DNA from: Acidobacteriota bacterium
GTDB lineage: Bacteria; Acidobacteriota; Terriglobia; UBA7540
Assembly (NCBI GenBank): GCA_021838785.1
Contig: JAKCCV010000009.1
Location: forward strand, 62,001 to 126,000
Length of the DNA stretch: 64,000 bases
Direction: 5' to 3'
Positions 40,163 through 49,369 of this stretch are shown here, one piece after another (the first letter of the stretch is position 1; each line of letters begins with the position of its first letter). Both the position numbers and the translations under genes were made by a program. A model generated the notes under the pieces. It was not told the origin of the DNA and made no database searches. It was given only the letters and a program-made list of their open reading frames with translations.

Positions 40163-40662
40163 GGTCGAAAAACCCTTCAAACCCGACCCGCGCTAACGCA
40201 AATCCCACACAGCCCATCGTATTTTCTTAAAAGCCGAAAGTCAAGGTTGCCCTGCAAGAAATCTTTTGCCCAACGTCCCTCCCCGCCGAACTTGAGATGC
40301 GCAAATCTCAATTGAGGATGGCTTAGCGAATCGCAGATCGAGCGCGGACGGCTCCTTCGCCTAGCCGGCCGGGATAGCCTCAACCACAAGGCTCTGCAAA
40401 TGCGGCTTGCAAAGACCGCGCGAGCAGCTAAAATGAAACCTAGAGGGCCGCAAGGCCGTCTCTACTAAGGAGGGCCAAGGAAGGGACACCCCACGCGGAA
40501 GAGTCTTCTCCTCCGTTTTGCACTGAGAATAAAACCGGGGAACTCAGCGGCTCCAGGCATCGTATTATTCAAAGGAAAGCATCGAGCAACAGCGCGGCGG
40601 TGAGCGAGCCTTGAGGCTCGGCGCGGCGGACGCGCGGAGAGCGATATCGGAGAGCTATTGAG
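40163..40662. other. Divergent intergenic region between GWxTD operon and MacA operon
   Basis: This 500-base stretch contains the minus-strand promoter candidate for the GWxTD gene near its left end. The right part holds a GGCC-GCAA-GGCC tetraloop hairpin at about 40446-40457 and purine-rich sequence before the macA start. I find no convincing plus-strand promoter and no protein-coding sequence. Confidence 0.5.
40216..40244 (-). promoter_or_regulatory. Sigma-70-type promoter candidate for the GWxTD/beta-barrel operon
   Basis: On the minus strand TTGACT (40239-40244) and TACGAT (40216-40221) are separated by the ideal 17 nt. The GWxTD start codon is 54 nt downstream of the -10. The match is good in both boxes (5 of 6 in each). 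Confidence 0.6.
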
Positions 40663-42198
40663 ATGGCGCAAAGCACAGAGCTTAAGATTGGCGAGGCCCT
40701 ACCCCAAGAGCTTGAGGCCAACCATGCCTCCGCCCCGCTGGCCTATCGCGGTCAAGGGACGCAGCCGAAGCGTTCCCGAAAGAAAGTTCTCATTGCGGTT
40801 GGGGCTCTGGCGCTCGTGGGTCTGGCCGTGGGGGGGATTTTGTGGAGCCAGCGTGGCGTGGTCACCGTTGAGGCAAGCCAAGTGGGGCGCCAAAATCTCT
40901 CCGCCATTGTCACCGCTTCCGGCCAGATCATGCCGCCGCCCGGCATGTTCGCCCAAGTGAATGCAAATTCCATGGGCAAAGTGACGGAAATTTTGGTGCA
41001 CGAAGGAGAGTTTGTCAAAAAGGGGCAGTTGCTGATGAAGACGGAGGATATTCAGCAGGCCGCCGACGTGACCGCGCAAAAGGCGGCTCTGCTGACCGCT
41101 CGCGCCGACCTCTCAGCCGCCCAGGCGGCGGTGGATTCTTCGGCCGCCGCTTTGAAAACGACCGAAGCCAACCTCGCGCAAGCCCAGGCCAAATTCAGTC
41201 AGGCCGAGGCCGATTTCAAGCGCAATCAGGAGCTTTATAAGGATCAGTTGATCGCGCGCCAAGCCTTCGACCAAAGCCTGAGTGACTTTGAAGTGGCTAA
41301 AGCCAACGTCCAATCGGCCAAGGCGCAAGTCGCGCAGCAAAGGGCGCTGTTACAGCAAGCCATCTTCAATCAAAATATGCGGCGCGCCAGCGTGATGCAA
41401 AACCAAGCAGCTCTGGTTAGTGCCGAGGACGTTTACAACCAGACCATTTATCGTTCTCCTTTCGAGGGCATCATTACTTCTTTGCCGGTCCATGTGGGAG
41501 AGAACGTGGTGCCGGGGATTCAGAACGCGGTCGGGAGCGTCCTTTTCCAGATCTCGGATTTGTCCGTCGTCACGGCGCAGGTGGACGTGGATGAATCCGA
41601 CATCCTCAGCATCAAGATGGGCCAGCCGGCTACGGTCACCATTGATGCGATCCCGAACAAAACCTTCCAAGGCCACGTCACCCAGATTGGCATGAATGCC
41701 ATTGCTCAGAGCAGCGGAACGAGCGCGGCAGGGACGTCCGACACCAATCAGGAGGCGAAGGATTTCCAGGTCGTCGTGACCCTCGACCATCCGCCGGCCG
41801 GGATGCGGCCCGGCCTCTCCGCGACGGCTCGCATCACCACCGCGACCGTGAAGAATGCCGTGGCCATCCCCATTCAGGCTCTTACCATGCGCGAACGGCG
41901 CGAATTGCAACCGGCTTCTTCGCAGGCGAAGGCTTTGGCTGCGGCGCCGCTCACGGCCGCCGAGCAGAAGAAAGAGGACCAAGATATCCAGGGGGTGTTT
42001 GTGATTCGCAATGGACGCGCCGTTTTCAGGCCCGTGAAGACCGGCATCATGGGAACAATGAACGTTCAGGTATTGAGTGGACTTCGCCCAGGCGAAGAGA
42101 TAGTTACCGGCAGTTATGAAGTCCTGCGCACGCTCAAAAACCATGCCAAGGTGAAGATCAACAACAAGGCGCTGCTGGGTCCGAACGGCCCCATGTAA
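40663..42198 (+). CDS. MacA-type periplasmic adaptor (HlyD/RND membrane-fusion protein)
   Basis: The 511-residue protein has a cytoplasmic stretch, one membrane helix (about 42-62, KVLIAVGALALVGLAVGGIL), then the lipoyl/barrel-sandwich hybrid domain (NSMGKVTEILVHEGEFVKKG), a long coiled-coil hairpin rich in Ala/Gln (about 125-245), the second lipoyl half (RSPFEGIITSLPVHVGENVV) and a beta-barrel with AQVDVDESDILSIKMGQPAT. It would link an inner-membrane ABC pump to an outer-membrane channel. It is the first gene of a four-gene operon with the ATPase and two permeases. An insert around ERRELQPASSQAKALAAAPL is less conserved. Confidence 0.93.
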   Translation: MAQSTELKIGEALPQELEANHASAPLAYRGQGTQPKRSRKKVLIAVGALALVGLAVGGILWSQRGVVTVEASQVGRQNLSAIVTASGQIMPPPGMFAQVNANSMGKVTEILVHEGEFVKKGQLLMKTEDIQQAADVTAQKAALLTARADLSAAQAAVDSSAAALKTTEANLAQAQAKFSQAEADFKRNQELYKDQLIARQAFDQSLSDFEVAKANVQSAKAQVAQQRALLQQAIFNQNMRRASVMQNQAALVSAEDVYNQTIYRSPFEGIITSLPVHVGENVVPGIQNAVGSVLFQISDLSVVTAQVDVDESDILSIKMGQPATVTIDAIPNKTFQGHVTQIGMNAIAQSSGTSAAGTSDTNQEAKDFQVVVTLDHPPAGMRPGLSATARITTATVKNAVAIPIQALTMRERRELQPASSQAKALAAAPLTAAEQKKEDQDIQGVFVIRNGRAVFRPVKTGIMGTMNVQVLSGLRPGEEIVTGSYEVLRTLKNHAKVKINNKALLGPNGPM

Positions 42199-42262
42199 CC
42201 TCGGGCCGAGCCTCCCGCGCCTCCGAGCGAACCGGTGATGAGCCAGGCCGACTGAAGCCCCG

Positions 42263-43000
42263 ATGCAATCTCAAATTGAAACCGCGTACACCCCGGAATG
42301 GGAGTCCCCTCCCGACGATATCGTCATTCGCGCGCGCGATCTTTGGAAAACCTATGAGATGGGCGCGGTGCAGGTTCATGCCTTGTGCGGGGTGAGCTTC
42401 GATATCAAGCGAGGAGAGTACGTTGCCATCATGGGGCCTTCGGGCTCCGGCAAGTCCACGCTGATGAACCTTATTGGCTGCTTGGACACCCCCACTCGCG
42501 GCCGGTACTGGCTGAATGGAAAGCTCGTGAGCGAACTGACGGATGATGAGCTCGCTTACATTCGCAATAAGGAGATCGGCTTCGTCTTCCAAACGTTCAA
42601 CCTCCTGCCACGCGCCAGCGCGTTGCATAACGTGGAGTTGCCGTTGATTTATAACGGCACGCCCGCCGCGGAACGGGCGGAACGGGCGCGCGAAGCCTTG
42701 CGGATGGTGGAGCTCGCCGACCGCATGGATCACAAGCCGAATGAGCTATCGGGAGGCCAGCGCCAGCGGGTGGCCGTTGCGCGAGCGCTCGTCAATCATC
42801 CTTGCATTCTCTTGGCGGACGAGCCCACGGGAAACCTCGACACGGCCACCGGAGTTGAAATCATGAATCTCTTCGACCGCCTTCATCACTCCGGCAATAC
42901 GATTGTGCTCGTTACCCATGAGCATGACATCGCGGCGCGCGCCCACCGCATCATTCACATCCGCGATGGACGCATTGACCGGGACGAGGCCACCCGGTGA
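42263..43000 (+). CDS. ABC transporter ATPase, MacB/LolD type
   Basis: The 245-residue protein has Walker [11 protein letters not shown]-loop [20 protein letters not shown], the signature [15 protein letters not shown], Walker [13 protein letters not shown] and H-loop VTHEHD. The order and the [19 protein letters not shown] phrase are typical of the MacB/LolD/FtsE branch. It is a separate polypeptide, not fused to a permease as in E. coli MacB. It follows macA by 64 nt and precedes two permease genes. Confidence 0.95.
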   Translation: MQSQIETAYTPEWESPPDDIVIRARDLWKTYEMGAVQVHALCGVSFDIKRGEYVAIMGPSGSGKSTLMNLIGCLDTPTRGRYWLNGKLVSELTDDELAYIRNKEIGFVFQTFNLLPRASALHNVELPLIYNGTPAAERAERAREALRMVELADRMDHKPNELSGGQRQRVAVARALVNHPCILLADEPTGNLDTATGVEIMNLFDRLHHSGNTIVLVTHEHDIAARAHRIIHIRDGRIDRDEATR

Positions 43001-43047
43001 TGACGAAGGGCGAGCGGCACAATGCCGCCTAACGAGGTAACGGTCCC

Positions 43048-44346
43048 GTGGAAGTCCTCAACTCAGCGCAAGCTCTACCGCAACCCCGCCGAGCCTCGAC
43101 GGCCGAGTATTTGAATGCTTGGGTCACGGCTCGAGAAGCCTTTTGGTTGGCCCTCGAAACCCTTCGCGCGCATCGGCTTCGCTCGTTCTTGACGTTGTTG
43201 GGTGTGGTGATCGCCACCACCACGCTCATTGTGGTCATGTCCGTAATCAACGGCATGAACCTTTACATCGCGAACCATGTGGCGAATCTGGGGGCCAACA
43301 CTTTTGTCCTGAGCCAGTTCAAATGGGCGCAGGGCGAGCAAGCGTGGCTCAAGGCTCGGCGACGCAATCGGCCGATTCGCATTTCGGATTACGAATTCCT
43401 GAAGAGAAACTTGACTGGCTATAAAGTCCTGGGCGCCACCGCCAGCATGGAAACAGGGACGGTCATCCGTTACGGAGGTCAAATCCTCTATGATGTCTCC
43501 GTCACCGGTGTCACCCCCAGCATGGAGGATATCGGCGAAGATCAGCCCGAAAGCGGCCGCTACATCTCGGCCTCCGATTACCAACATGCCTCCCTGGTTT
43601 GCTTCATCGGCCAGGATATCGTGAGTCATTTTTTCCCCACCCTCGACCCGCTTGGCCGGGAAATTCTGGTGAATGGGACGCCCTTTCGCGTTGTGGGCGT
43701 GGCCAAAACAATCGGCACCGTCTTCGGGCAAAGTGAGGATAACTTTGTTCAGATTCCTCTCACCACCTTCCGTAGAATCTTTATGGCCCGGCCATCCATT
43801 GACGTCAGCATCCAGGCCTGGAGCGCCGCCCAAATGCCGCCGCTCGAAGATGAGGTCCGAACCCTGATGCGCGTCCGTCGGCACATCCCTTACCAGCAGT
43901 CCGACACCTTTGGCATCAATGCCTCGGACACCATCATGACGCTTTGGAAGCAGCTCACGGGCTCCATCTTCGCCGTCACCATTGCCATCGTGGCCGTGTT
44001 CATGGTGGTTGGCGGTATCGTCATCATGAACATCATGCTGGCGACGGTGACCGAGCGAACCCATGAAATCGGCATTCGCAAATCTCTGGGCGCGCGGCGA
44101 CGCGATATTTTGACCCAGTTCGTCATCGAATCTATGGTCATGGCGGCCTCGGGCGGCGCCCTGGGCGTGCTCCTCTCGCTGCTGATTAGCCGGTTGGTGA
44201 ATCTGGTCTTCACGTCCTCCGTGCCGGTGAGTGCCATTGTGGTCGGTGTCGGGTTGTCGGCTGCGGTGGGCCTTTTCTTTGGCATCTATCCTGCCCGCAA
44301 GGCCGCGCAGCTCGACCCCATCGAAGCCCTTCGCATGGAGATGTGA
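43048..44346 (+). CDS. MacB-type ABC permease, first of two
   Basis: The 432-residue protein (GTG start) has one N-terminal membrane helix (SFLTLLGVVIATTTLIVVMS), a large MacB_PCD periplasmic domain (about 85-300) and a C-terminal FtsX domain with three helices, starting VVGGIVIMNIMLATVTERTH and including EIGIRKSLGARRRDILTQF. The N-terminal extension of about 40 residues is longer than in the second permease. The stop is 2 nt before the second permease start. Confidence 0.92.
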   Translation: MEVLNSAQALPQPRRASTAEYLNAWVTAREAFWLALETLRAHRLRSFLTLLGVVIATTTLIVVMSVINGMNLYIANHVANLGANTFVLSQFKWAQGEQAWLKARRRNRPIRISDYEFLKRNLTGYKVLGATASMETGTVIRYGGQILYDVSVTGVTPSMEDIGEDQPESGRYISASDYQHASLVCFIGQDIVSHFFPTLDPLGREILVNGTPFRVVGVAKTIGTVFGQSEDNFVQIPLTTFRRIFMARPSIDVSIQAWSAAQMPPLEDEVRTLMRVRRHIPYQQSDTFGINASDTIMTLWKQLTGSIFAVTIAIVAVFMVVGGIVIMNIMLATVTERTHEIGIRKSLGARRRDILTQFVIESMVMAASGGALGVLLSLLISRLVNLVFTSSVPVSAIVVGVGLSAAVGLFFGIYPARKAAQLDPIEALRMEM

Positions 44347-44348
44347 TC

Positions 44349-45596
44349 ATGGACCAAGAGCAGCGCCATATTGGCGAAAATCTGAGCCTGGCGTTCGATA
44401 CCCTCCGAAGCCACAAATTCCGCTCTTTGCTCACGGTGCTGGGGGTGCTGATCGGCACGACCACCGTGATCGGCGTGGCCTCCATCATTGCCGGTCTCGA
44501 CCATCGGCTGGCTTCCGCCGTCAAGGATTTTGGCGGGCGCAGTATTTATGTCTATAAATTCAGCCCCGGCATTCATCTTGGCCGGCTGACGCGCGAGCAG
44601 CGCATGCGCAAACCGCTGAAGTACGCGGACGCCATGGCCATCGCCCAACAATGCCCCGACGTCGAAAAAGTAGCGGTCGAGATCTTTCAATGGGGCCCGG
44701 GACCCAATGCCAAGTACAAAGGTCAAGAAATGTACGGCGTCAATTTTAGCGGCGTCACGCCGGACGATTTTCAGGTCACGAACGCTGACCTGGCCGAAGG
44801 CCGCTTCTTCACCGAGGCTGAAAACGACCACCGCCGCAACGTCGCCGTCATCGGGGCCGATGTCGTAACCATGTTTTTTCAGAATCAGGATCCTATCGGC
44901 AAAGACCTGGTAGTGGATGGGAACGTCTTCAAAATCGTGGGCGCGCTCAAAAAGCGCAAGACGTTCCTTGGCAACAACGGAGCGGACTCCGCGGTGACCA
45001 TCCCTTATTGGACTTACCGCAAAATCTATCCCGCGGCCAAAGAGAACGCCATCGTCGCCACGGCGTATCCAGGTAGAATCGCTCAGGCTGAAGACGAGAT
45101 TACGGAGGTGCTCCGTCGCCTGCGCCACGACAAGCCCGGGGCTCGGAATAGCTTCGGCATGGCGACGGCCGATAGCATCATCCGCCAATTCCATCAAATT
45201 ACGGGCACGGTCGCGCTGGTGATGGTGGTGTTGTCTTCTATCGGACTGCTGGTGGGGGGCATTGGGGTGATGAACATCATGTTGGTGTCGGTCACCGAGC
45301 GAACCCGCGAGATTGGCGTCCGCAAAGCCATTGGCGCGCGGCGTTCTGACATCACCTGGCAGTTCCTGCTGGAGGCCATGACGCTCACCGGATTAGGCGG
45401 ACTGCTGGGCATCCTGACCGGTTACTTGATCAGCTTTCTCATCCGCACCTTGGTGCCCGCGCTGCCCTCCACCGTTCCGCTCTGGTCGGTGCTGGCTGGC
45501 TTTGTGGTTTCCATCAGCGTCGGCCTGTTCTTTGGAATGTGGCCCGCCATGAAGGCCTCCCGACTTGATCCGGTCGTCGCGCTCCGCTACGAATAG
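44349..45596 (+). CDS. MacB-type ABC permease, second of two
   Basis: The 415-residue product starts at ATG 44349 (MDQEQRHIGENLSLAFDTLR), 8 nt after GGAG inside the previous gene end. The layout is the same as its neighbour: first helix SLLTVLGVLIGTTTVIGVAS, periplasmic domain, then the FtsX domain with LLVGGIGVMNIMLVSVTERT and REIGVRKAIGARRSDITWQF. The two permeases differ through most of the periplasmic domain, so they probably form a heterodimer on one ATPase dimer. Substrate unknown. Confidence 0.92.
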   Translation: MDQEQRHIGENLSLAFDTLRSHKFRSLLTVLGVLIGTTTVIGVASIIAGLDHRLASAVKDFGGRSIYVYKFSPGIHLGRLTREQRMRKPLKYADAMAIAQQCPDVEKVAVEIFQWGPGPNAKYKGQEMYGVNFSGVTPDDFQVTNADLAEGRFFTEAENDHRRNVAVIGADVVTMFFQNQDPIGKDLVVDGNVFKIVGALKKRKTFLGNNGADSAVTIPYWTYRKIYPAAKENAIVATAYPGRIAQAEDEITEVLRRLRHDKPGARNSFGMATADSIIRQFHQITGTVALVMVVLSSIGLLVGGIGVMNIMLVSVTERTREIGVRKAIGARRSDITWQFLLEAMTLTGLGGLLGILTGYLISFLIRTLVPALPSTVPLWSVLAGFVVSISVGLFFGMWPAMKASRLDPVVALRYE

Positions 45597-45813
45597 AAAT
45601 GCGGGGCGACATAAAGTGTGACGGCAGGAAAGGGAGCTGCCCCAGTCCCGAGGCTTCCCTGGCCTTGCCAGGGTAAGCGACCGTGGCGCCGGAGGAGCCT
45701 GCCGAAGAGTTCTTGACCTTCATCAGCAATTTGATTACTCTCTTGTGCGCACGGCCCCCGGCACGCCGGCGGTCCGCTCGGCAAAGTTTAAAAAGGGGTC
45801 CCCGGCGGATTCG

Positions 45814-45842
45814 TTGACATTCAGAAAGGGGTGTTGTAGCTT
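45814..45842 (+). promoter_or_regulatory. Promoter candidate upstream of the RsbW-like gene
   Basis: A perfect TTGACA (45814-45819) and TAGCTT (45837-45842) are 17 nt apart, just 16 nt before the ATG at 45859. The -35 is perfect and the -10 is weak (3 of 6). The 5' leader would be very short. Confidence 0.4.
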
Positions 45843-45858
45843 CTGACGCTGGAAAGCA

Positions 45859-46362
45859 ATGGGTCCTCAACCGCGGATGGGTCCAACAGCCAGTGTGATC
45901 GAGTTGACCCTCGAAAGCTCGCTCAAGCACATGGAGATGGTTGAGGAGATTGCCCGACGGGTCTCGAAGACAGCCGGGTTCGGCAGCGAGGAGGAATTCC
46001 AAATTGAGCTGGCCGTCCACGAGACGGTCATCAATGCCATTGCCCACGGCAACCACGAAGACCCTGAGAAGACGGTGTGGTTGCAGTTCAAAATCTTGGA
46101 CGACCGGCTGGAAATCCATGTCCGCGACCAGGGCAAGGGATTCGATCTGTCCAAGGTCCCCGATCCCTTGGCGGAAGAAAATCTGCTCAACATCTCCGGC
46201 CGGGGAATGTTTTTGATCCGGCAGTTCATGGACGAAATGCGAGTGATTAGCAACTGCGGCGCGGGCACTGAGGTTATAATGACGAAGAGGCGCAAGCCCC
46301 AAGCTGAGCCTCATCAAGGAGGAAAAGACCGTGAGTCTGAAGGCCACCGTAAGACAAGTTAA
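45859..46362 (+). CDS. RsbW-like anti-sigma factor serine kinase (HATPase_c_2)
   Basis: The 167-residue protein is a GHKL ATPase of the RsbW/SpoIIAB group: N box HETVINAIAHGN (about 52-63), G1 box RDQGKGFD and G2 box GRGMFLIRQF. These proteins bind a sigma factor and phosphorylate a STAS antagonist on a serine. The next gene encodes such an antagonist and overlaps it by 32 nt. The C-terminus has a charged extension beyond the domain (KRRKPQAEPHQGGKDRE). A FliA-type sigma factor gene is convergent just downstream. Confidence 0.93.
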   Translation: MGPQPRMGPTASVIELTLESSLKHMEMVEEIARRVSKTAGFGSEEEFQIELAVHETVINAIAHGNHEDPEKTVWLQFKILDDRLEIHVRDQGKGFDLSKVPDPLAEENLLNISGRGMFLIRQFMDEMRVISNCGAGTEVIMTKRRKPQAEPHQGGKDRESEGHRKTS

Positions 46363-46681
46363 TTCTGTGACCGTCGTGGATATGAGCGGCCGGATAACCC
46401 TCGGAGAAGGGTGCAGTCAAATGCGGGAGTTGATTCGCGGGGAGCTCGCCAAGGGCAACCGCAATCTCCTGCTGAACCTCGGCGATGTGACCTACATTGA
46501 CAGCTCAGGGATTGGCGAGCTGGTGAGCGCGTTCACCGCGGTCTCCAATCAGGGCGGATCCCTGAAGCTCCTGAACCTTACCAAAAAGGTTCACGACCTC
46601 CTTCAGATTACGAAGCTCTATACGGTCTTCGACGTCCATGATGACGAGGCCAAAGCGATCGCCAGCTTCCATAAGGACTGA
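46331..46681 (+). CDS. STAS-domain anti-anti-sigma factor
   Basis: The 116-residue protein is a single STAS domain of the SpoIIAA/RsbV type, with the phosphorylatable serine in VTYIDSSGIGELVSAF (about residue 57). When unphosphorylated it would bind the RsbW-like kinase and free its sigma factor. The GTG start (46331) follows AAGGAGG at good spacing and overlaps the kinase gene end, so stoichiometry is coupled. No receiver domain or phosphatase is in the window. Confidence 0.95.
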   Translation: MSLKATVRQVNSVTVVDMSGRITLGEGCSQMRELIRGELAKGNRNLLLNLGDVTYIDSSGIGELVSAFTAVSNQGGSLKLLNLTKKVHDLLQITKLYTVFDVHDDEAKAIASFHKD

Positions 46682-46736
46682 GGCGAATCGAGCCGGGCGC
46701 GCTAAGCGAGGCCGGCGTTGGATGGAAGGGCGAGGG

Positions 46737-47639
46737 TCAGGCGACCGCACGTTCTGAAGGCAGCGGCGAGCGCGAGGAGGCTGTGGATGCTCGGCGGGGG
46801 GCACGCAGCGGCGCGGACTGCATCACGGCGCATCCAGATTCTAACCCGGCCACCCAAGGGCGCAACGGAGACTGGGGATTGCCATCGCCGCTCAGCCTTC
46901 GGCAGCGGAGTTGCTGCTTGAGTCGCCGCCGGAGCGAGGCTAGAGCCACGGTGTGCATCTGCGATACGCGAGATTCGCAAACCCCGAATCGCATTCCTAC
47001 TTCCTTCATCTTCAGGCCCTTGAAGTAATACAAGTGCAAAAGCCGTTGTTGGCGCGGAGCCAGGCGGGCCATCGCCTGGCCCAGCAACTGCTTCATTTCG
47101 GACTGCCGACACAGCTCAAAGGGATTTTGCTCGTCGCCGACGGCAGGCTCTTCCACAGACGCAATGCCCGGCTGAGCAGATTCGGCTTCGAGGCTTTTCA
47201 GCATGAGGCCCTGAAGGTCGCTCACCAGATCGTGAAAACCCTTTTCAGAGACGCCAAGCTCTCGCGCGAGTTCGAGCGAAGAAGGAGTACGCCCTAACCG
47301 ACCGCACAACTGCTGCCGGGCTTCCTCGAGCCGGCGACCCCGTTGCCGCAGCGTCCTCGGCCCCCAATCCTGCTCGCGCAAGCTGTCGAGGATGGCGCCC
47401 CGGATGCGATAGCTTGCGTAGGATCTAAGGCCGACTTTTCGCCTCGGGTCAAACTTTCCCAGCGCCTCAATCAATCCCAAAATCCCGCTGTTGATGAGAT
47501 CTTCCAGTTGGACGTGGTGCGGAAGGCGCGCGTGGATTCTCTGCGCAATCAGGCGGACGTAGGGAAGCTGCTCGAGAACCATCCGGTTCCGCTCTGCCAA
47601 AGCCGCCTGCGTTGTGATGCCTTGTCGATTCGGGACCAC
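46737..47639 (-). CDS. FliA/WhiG-type RNA polymerase sigma factor
   Basis: I place the start at GTG 47637-47639, which follows GGGAGGGG; a GTG 19 codons upstream gives a longer form. The 300-residue protein has sigma region 2 (LPYVRLIAQRIHARLPHHVQ, EDLINSGILGLIEALGKFDP, SYASYRIRGAILDSLREQDW), region 3 with RTPSSLELARELGVS and region 4 with LAPRQQRLLHLYYFKGLKMK and SRVSQMHTVALASLRRRL. This pattern is group 3 (sigma-28-like). A 50-residue Ser/Pro/Arg-rich tail is unusual. It is convergent with the RsbW/STAS pair, the likely regulators. No flagellar genes are nearby. Confidence 0.92.
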   Translation of the reverse strand: MVPNRQGITTQAALAERNRMVLEQLPYVRLIAQRIHARLPHHVQLEDLINSGILGLIEALGKFDPRRKVGLRSYASYRIRGAILDSLREQDWGPRTLRQRGRRLEEARQQLCGRLGRTPSSLELARELGVSEKGFHDLVSDLQGLMLKSLEAESAQPGIASVEEPAVGDEQNPFELCRQSEMKQLLGQAMARLAPRQQRLLHLYYFKGLKMKEVGMRFGVCESRVSQMHTVALASLRRRLKQQLRCRRLSGDGNPQSPLRPWVAGLESGCAVMQSAPLRAPRRASTASSRSPLPSERAVA

Positions 47640-47933
47640 GCCCCCCTCCCTGTAAACCTCGTCGCGGCGATGAATGCCCATCCGGGTGGAACCCACGTCC
47701 GGGCGCGCTCACCCTCTCCCTAAAGGTTTCTAACGTTTGAAGATTAGGAGCCGATTAGATGTTGGTTAAATGTTGCTAATAATCTAAAAGGTACCCGGAT
47801 GGGCAGGCGCGCGACGATAACGGTCCTTTTGTTATCAACAAAGAGCAGGAGCCGACCTGAGGATGGGACAAGTGTAACGGCGCTCGATTCGGGAAAATTG
47901 ACCACGGATTCGGGCGTGGGTTTGCCGGCCAGA

Positions 47934-48689
47934 TTAATAACTTTTATCGTCGTGCGGTGCCCGCCCCTTCGGCGAGCGAGGAAGCCGAAGTTCCAAACAC
48001 CACCCGTGCGGCGGTGATTTTGTCATCTTGGCTGAACCGCGCAAGGCGCGCACCATTTGTTGCACCGCGTTCCATGCGGCTTCCGTTGTCTCGAGTGCAG
48101 CAGGCTTGGGATGGTTCGGCAGGGATTGGATAGCGCGGGGCGGCGAATCTCCGCAGAGAGCGAGAATCAACGCCTCGCCGGAAGGTCGAAGGCTGATCTG
48201 GGTCGTGCTCCCGACGGGGCTCCGTTTCAGGAGCAGGGACAGGCATTTTTGTGTGATGGCCTCAAGTTCTCCCGGAGGAGCTTGAACCCGTTCCGTTTCG
48301 TCAAGGTCTGCGATGATGGTAATGTTTCTGGACCTCGCCAGCGGCTGGCAATTGGTGAGCGCGCGGCCCACCGCTTCCGCCCAACTCGGATCCTCGGACC
48401 CAGGCTCCCGCTCCAGGGAATCGAGGATCTGTTTCATTTGGTTCACCGTCTCCGACAAACGTTCCGTCTGCGCCAGAGCCTCGCGCAGGGTTTTCCGGCA
48501 CTCACGCAGGCGGAGCTCTTCCAAAAGGCTCAATTCCAATAGACCCCGGAGTGCGGTGATGGGCTGCGTCAAGCGATGCAACAAGCGGTCGAGCGTTGAG
48601 ATGGCCTCTTCGGAGACGACAAGGGTGTGAGCGGCTGCGGTGGGCTGAACGTCGAGCTGCGGAGCCGTGCCCGAAGAACGCGATTTCAC
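47934..48689 (-). CDS. Histidine-kinase-like protein with decayed ATPase domain
   Basis: The 251-residue protein starts at GTG 48687-48689, overlapping the response-regulator stop (GTGA), with GAGGAGG upstream. It has no membrane segment or sensor domain. Residues 30-75 look like a dimerisation helix pair with an H-box-like HRLTQPITALRG (H39 or so). The C-terminal half is in the place of an HATPase domain, but the N box (expected Asn) reads EAITQKCLSLLLKRSPVG and no DxGxG G1 box is seen. It may act as a phosphotransfer or scaffold partner rather than an active kinase. Confidence 0.7.
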   Translation of the reverse strand: MKSRSSGTAPQLDVQPTAAAHTLVVSEEAISTLDRLLHRLTQPITALRGLLELSLLEELRLRECRKTLREALAQTERLSETVNQMKQILDSLEREPGSEDPSWAEAVGRALTNCQPLARSRNITIIADLDETERVQAPPGELEAITQKCLSLLLKRSPVGSTTQISLRPSGEALILALCGDSPPRAIQSLPNHPKPAALETTEAAWNAVQQMVRALRGSAKMTKSPPHGWCLELRLPRSPKGRAPHDDKSY

Positions 48690-49369
48690 GGTTCCTCCTC
48701 AGCGGTCCGAAGACGGTAACCCGTCCCGCGCACCGTCTCAATCAGCTTCGGCTCAAAGCCCACATCCACTTTCCGCCGCAAATAATTGATATAGACATCC
48801 ACAATATTGGTCATCGTATCGAAGGAAAAATCCCAGACGTGCTCGATAATCATGGCGCGGGTGACGGCTCGGCCCGCGTTGCGCATTAAGTATTCGAGCA
48901 GCGCAAATTCTTTTGGGGTGAGTTGGAGGGTTTTCCCGGCGCGGCGCACGGCGCGCTCCACTCGGTCCAGTTCAAGGTCGGCAACTTGGAGTTTCAACTC
49001 GGGAGGGCGATGTCCCCGTCGCAACAACGCCCGGACGCGCGCCGCCAGCTCACGATAGGCGAACGGTTTCGTCAGGTAGTCGTCGGCGCCGAGGTCAAGG
49101 CCGCGGACTCTGTCCTCCACGCGGTTGCGTCCTGTCAGGATGAGCACGGGCAGACTCATTTTGCGGCCCCGCAGTCGCCTGAGCAGTTCCCAACCGTCCA
49201 TCTCCGGAAGCATCAGGTCCAGCACCATGAGGTCATAATCCACCGATTCGGCGAGCGACAACGCTTCCCCGCCGCTCCCCGTGACGTCCACCGCATAGTG
49301 CTCCGCTTCCAGCCCCTTTTTCAGGAAGCTGGCCACGGCTCGATCATCTTCCACAACCAAGATTCTCAA
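48686..49369 (-). CDS. OmpR/PhoB-family response regulator
   Basis: The 227-residue protein is taken to start at TTG 49367-49369 (MRILVVEDD-type N-terminus), with AAGGT upstream; the open frame extends 74 codons further without similarity. The receiver domain has the acidic pair in VVEDDR, the phospho-aspartate in DLMVLDLMLPEMDGWELL, Thr in LILTG and Lys in DDYLTKPFAYRELAARV. The winged-helix DNA-binding domain has LQLTPKEFALLEYLMRNAG and VDVYINYLRRKVD and ends ETVRGTGYRL. It is coupled to the downstream kinase-like gene. Confidence 0.94.
   Translation of the reverse strand: MRILVVEDDRAVASFLKKGLEAEHYAVDVTGSGGEALSLAESVDYDLMVLDLMLPEMDGWELLRRLRGRKMSLPVLILTGRNRVEDRVRGLDLGADDYLTKPFAYRELAARVRALLRRGHRPPELKLQVADLELDRVERAVRRAGKTLQLTPKEFALLEYLMRNAGRAVTRAMIIEHVWDFSFDTMTNIVDVYINYLRRKVDVGFEPKLIETVRGTGYRLRTAEEEP

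Noticed and set aside
47697-47933. Small plus-strand frame in the sigma-factor upstream region
   Set aside because: No ribosome site or conserved sequence; the region is AT-rich with GATTAG repeats and is better explained as a promoter region for the sigma factor gene.
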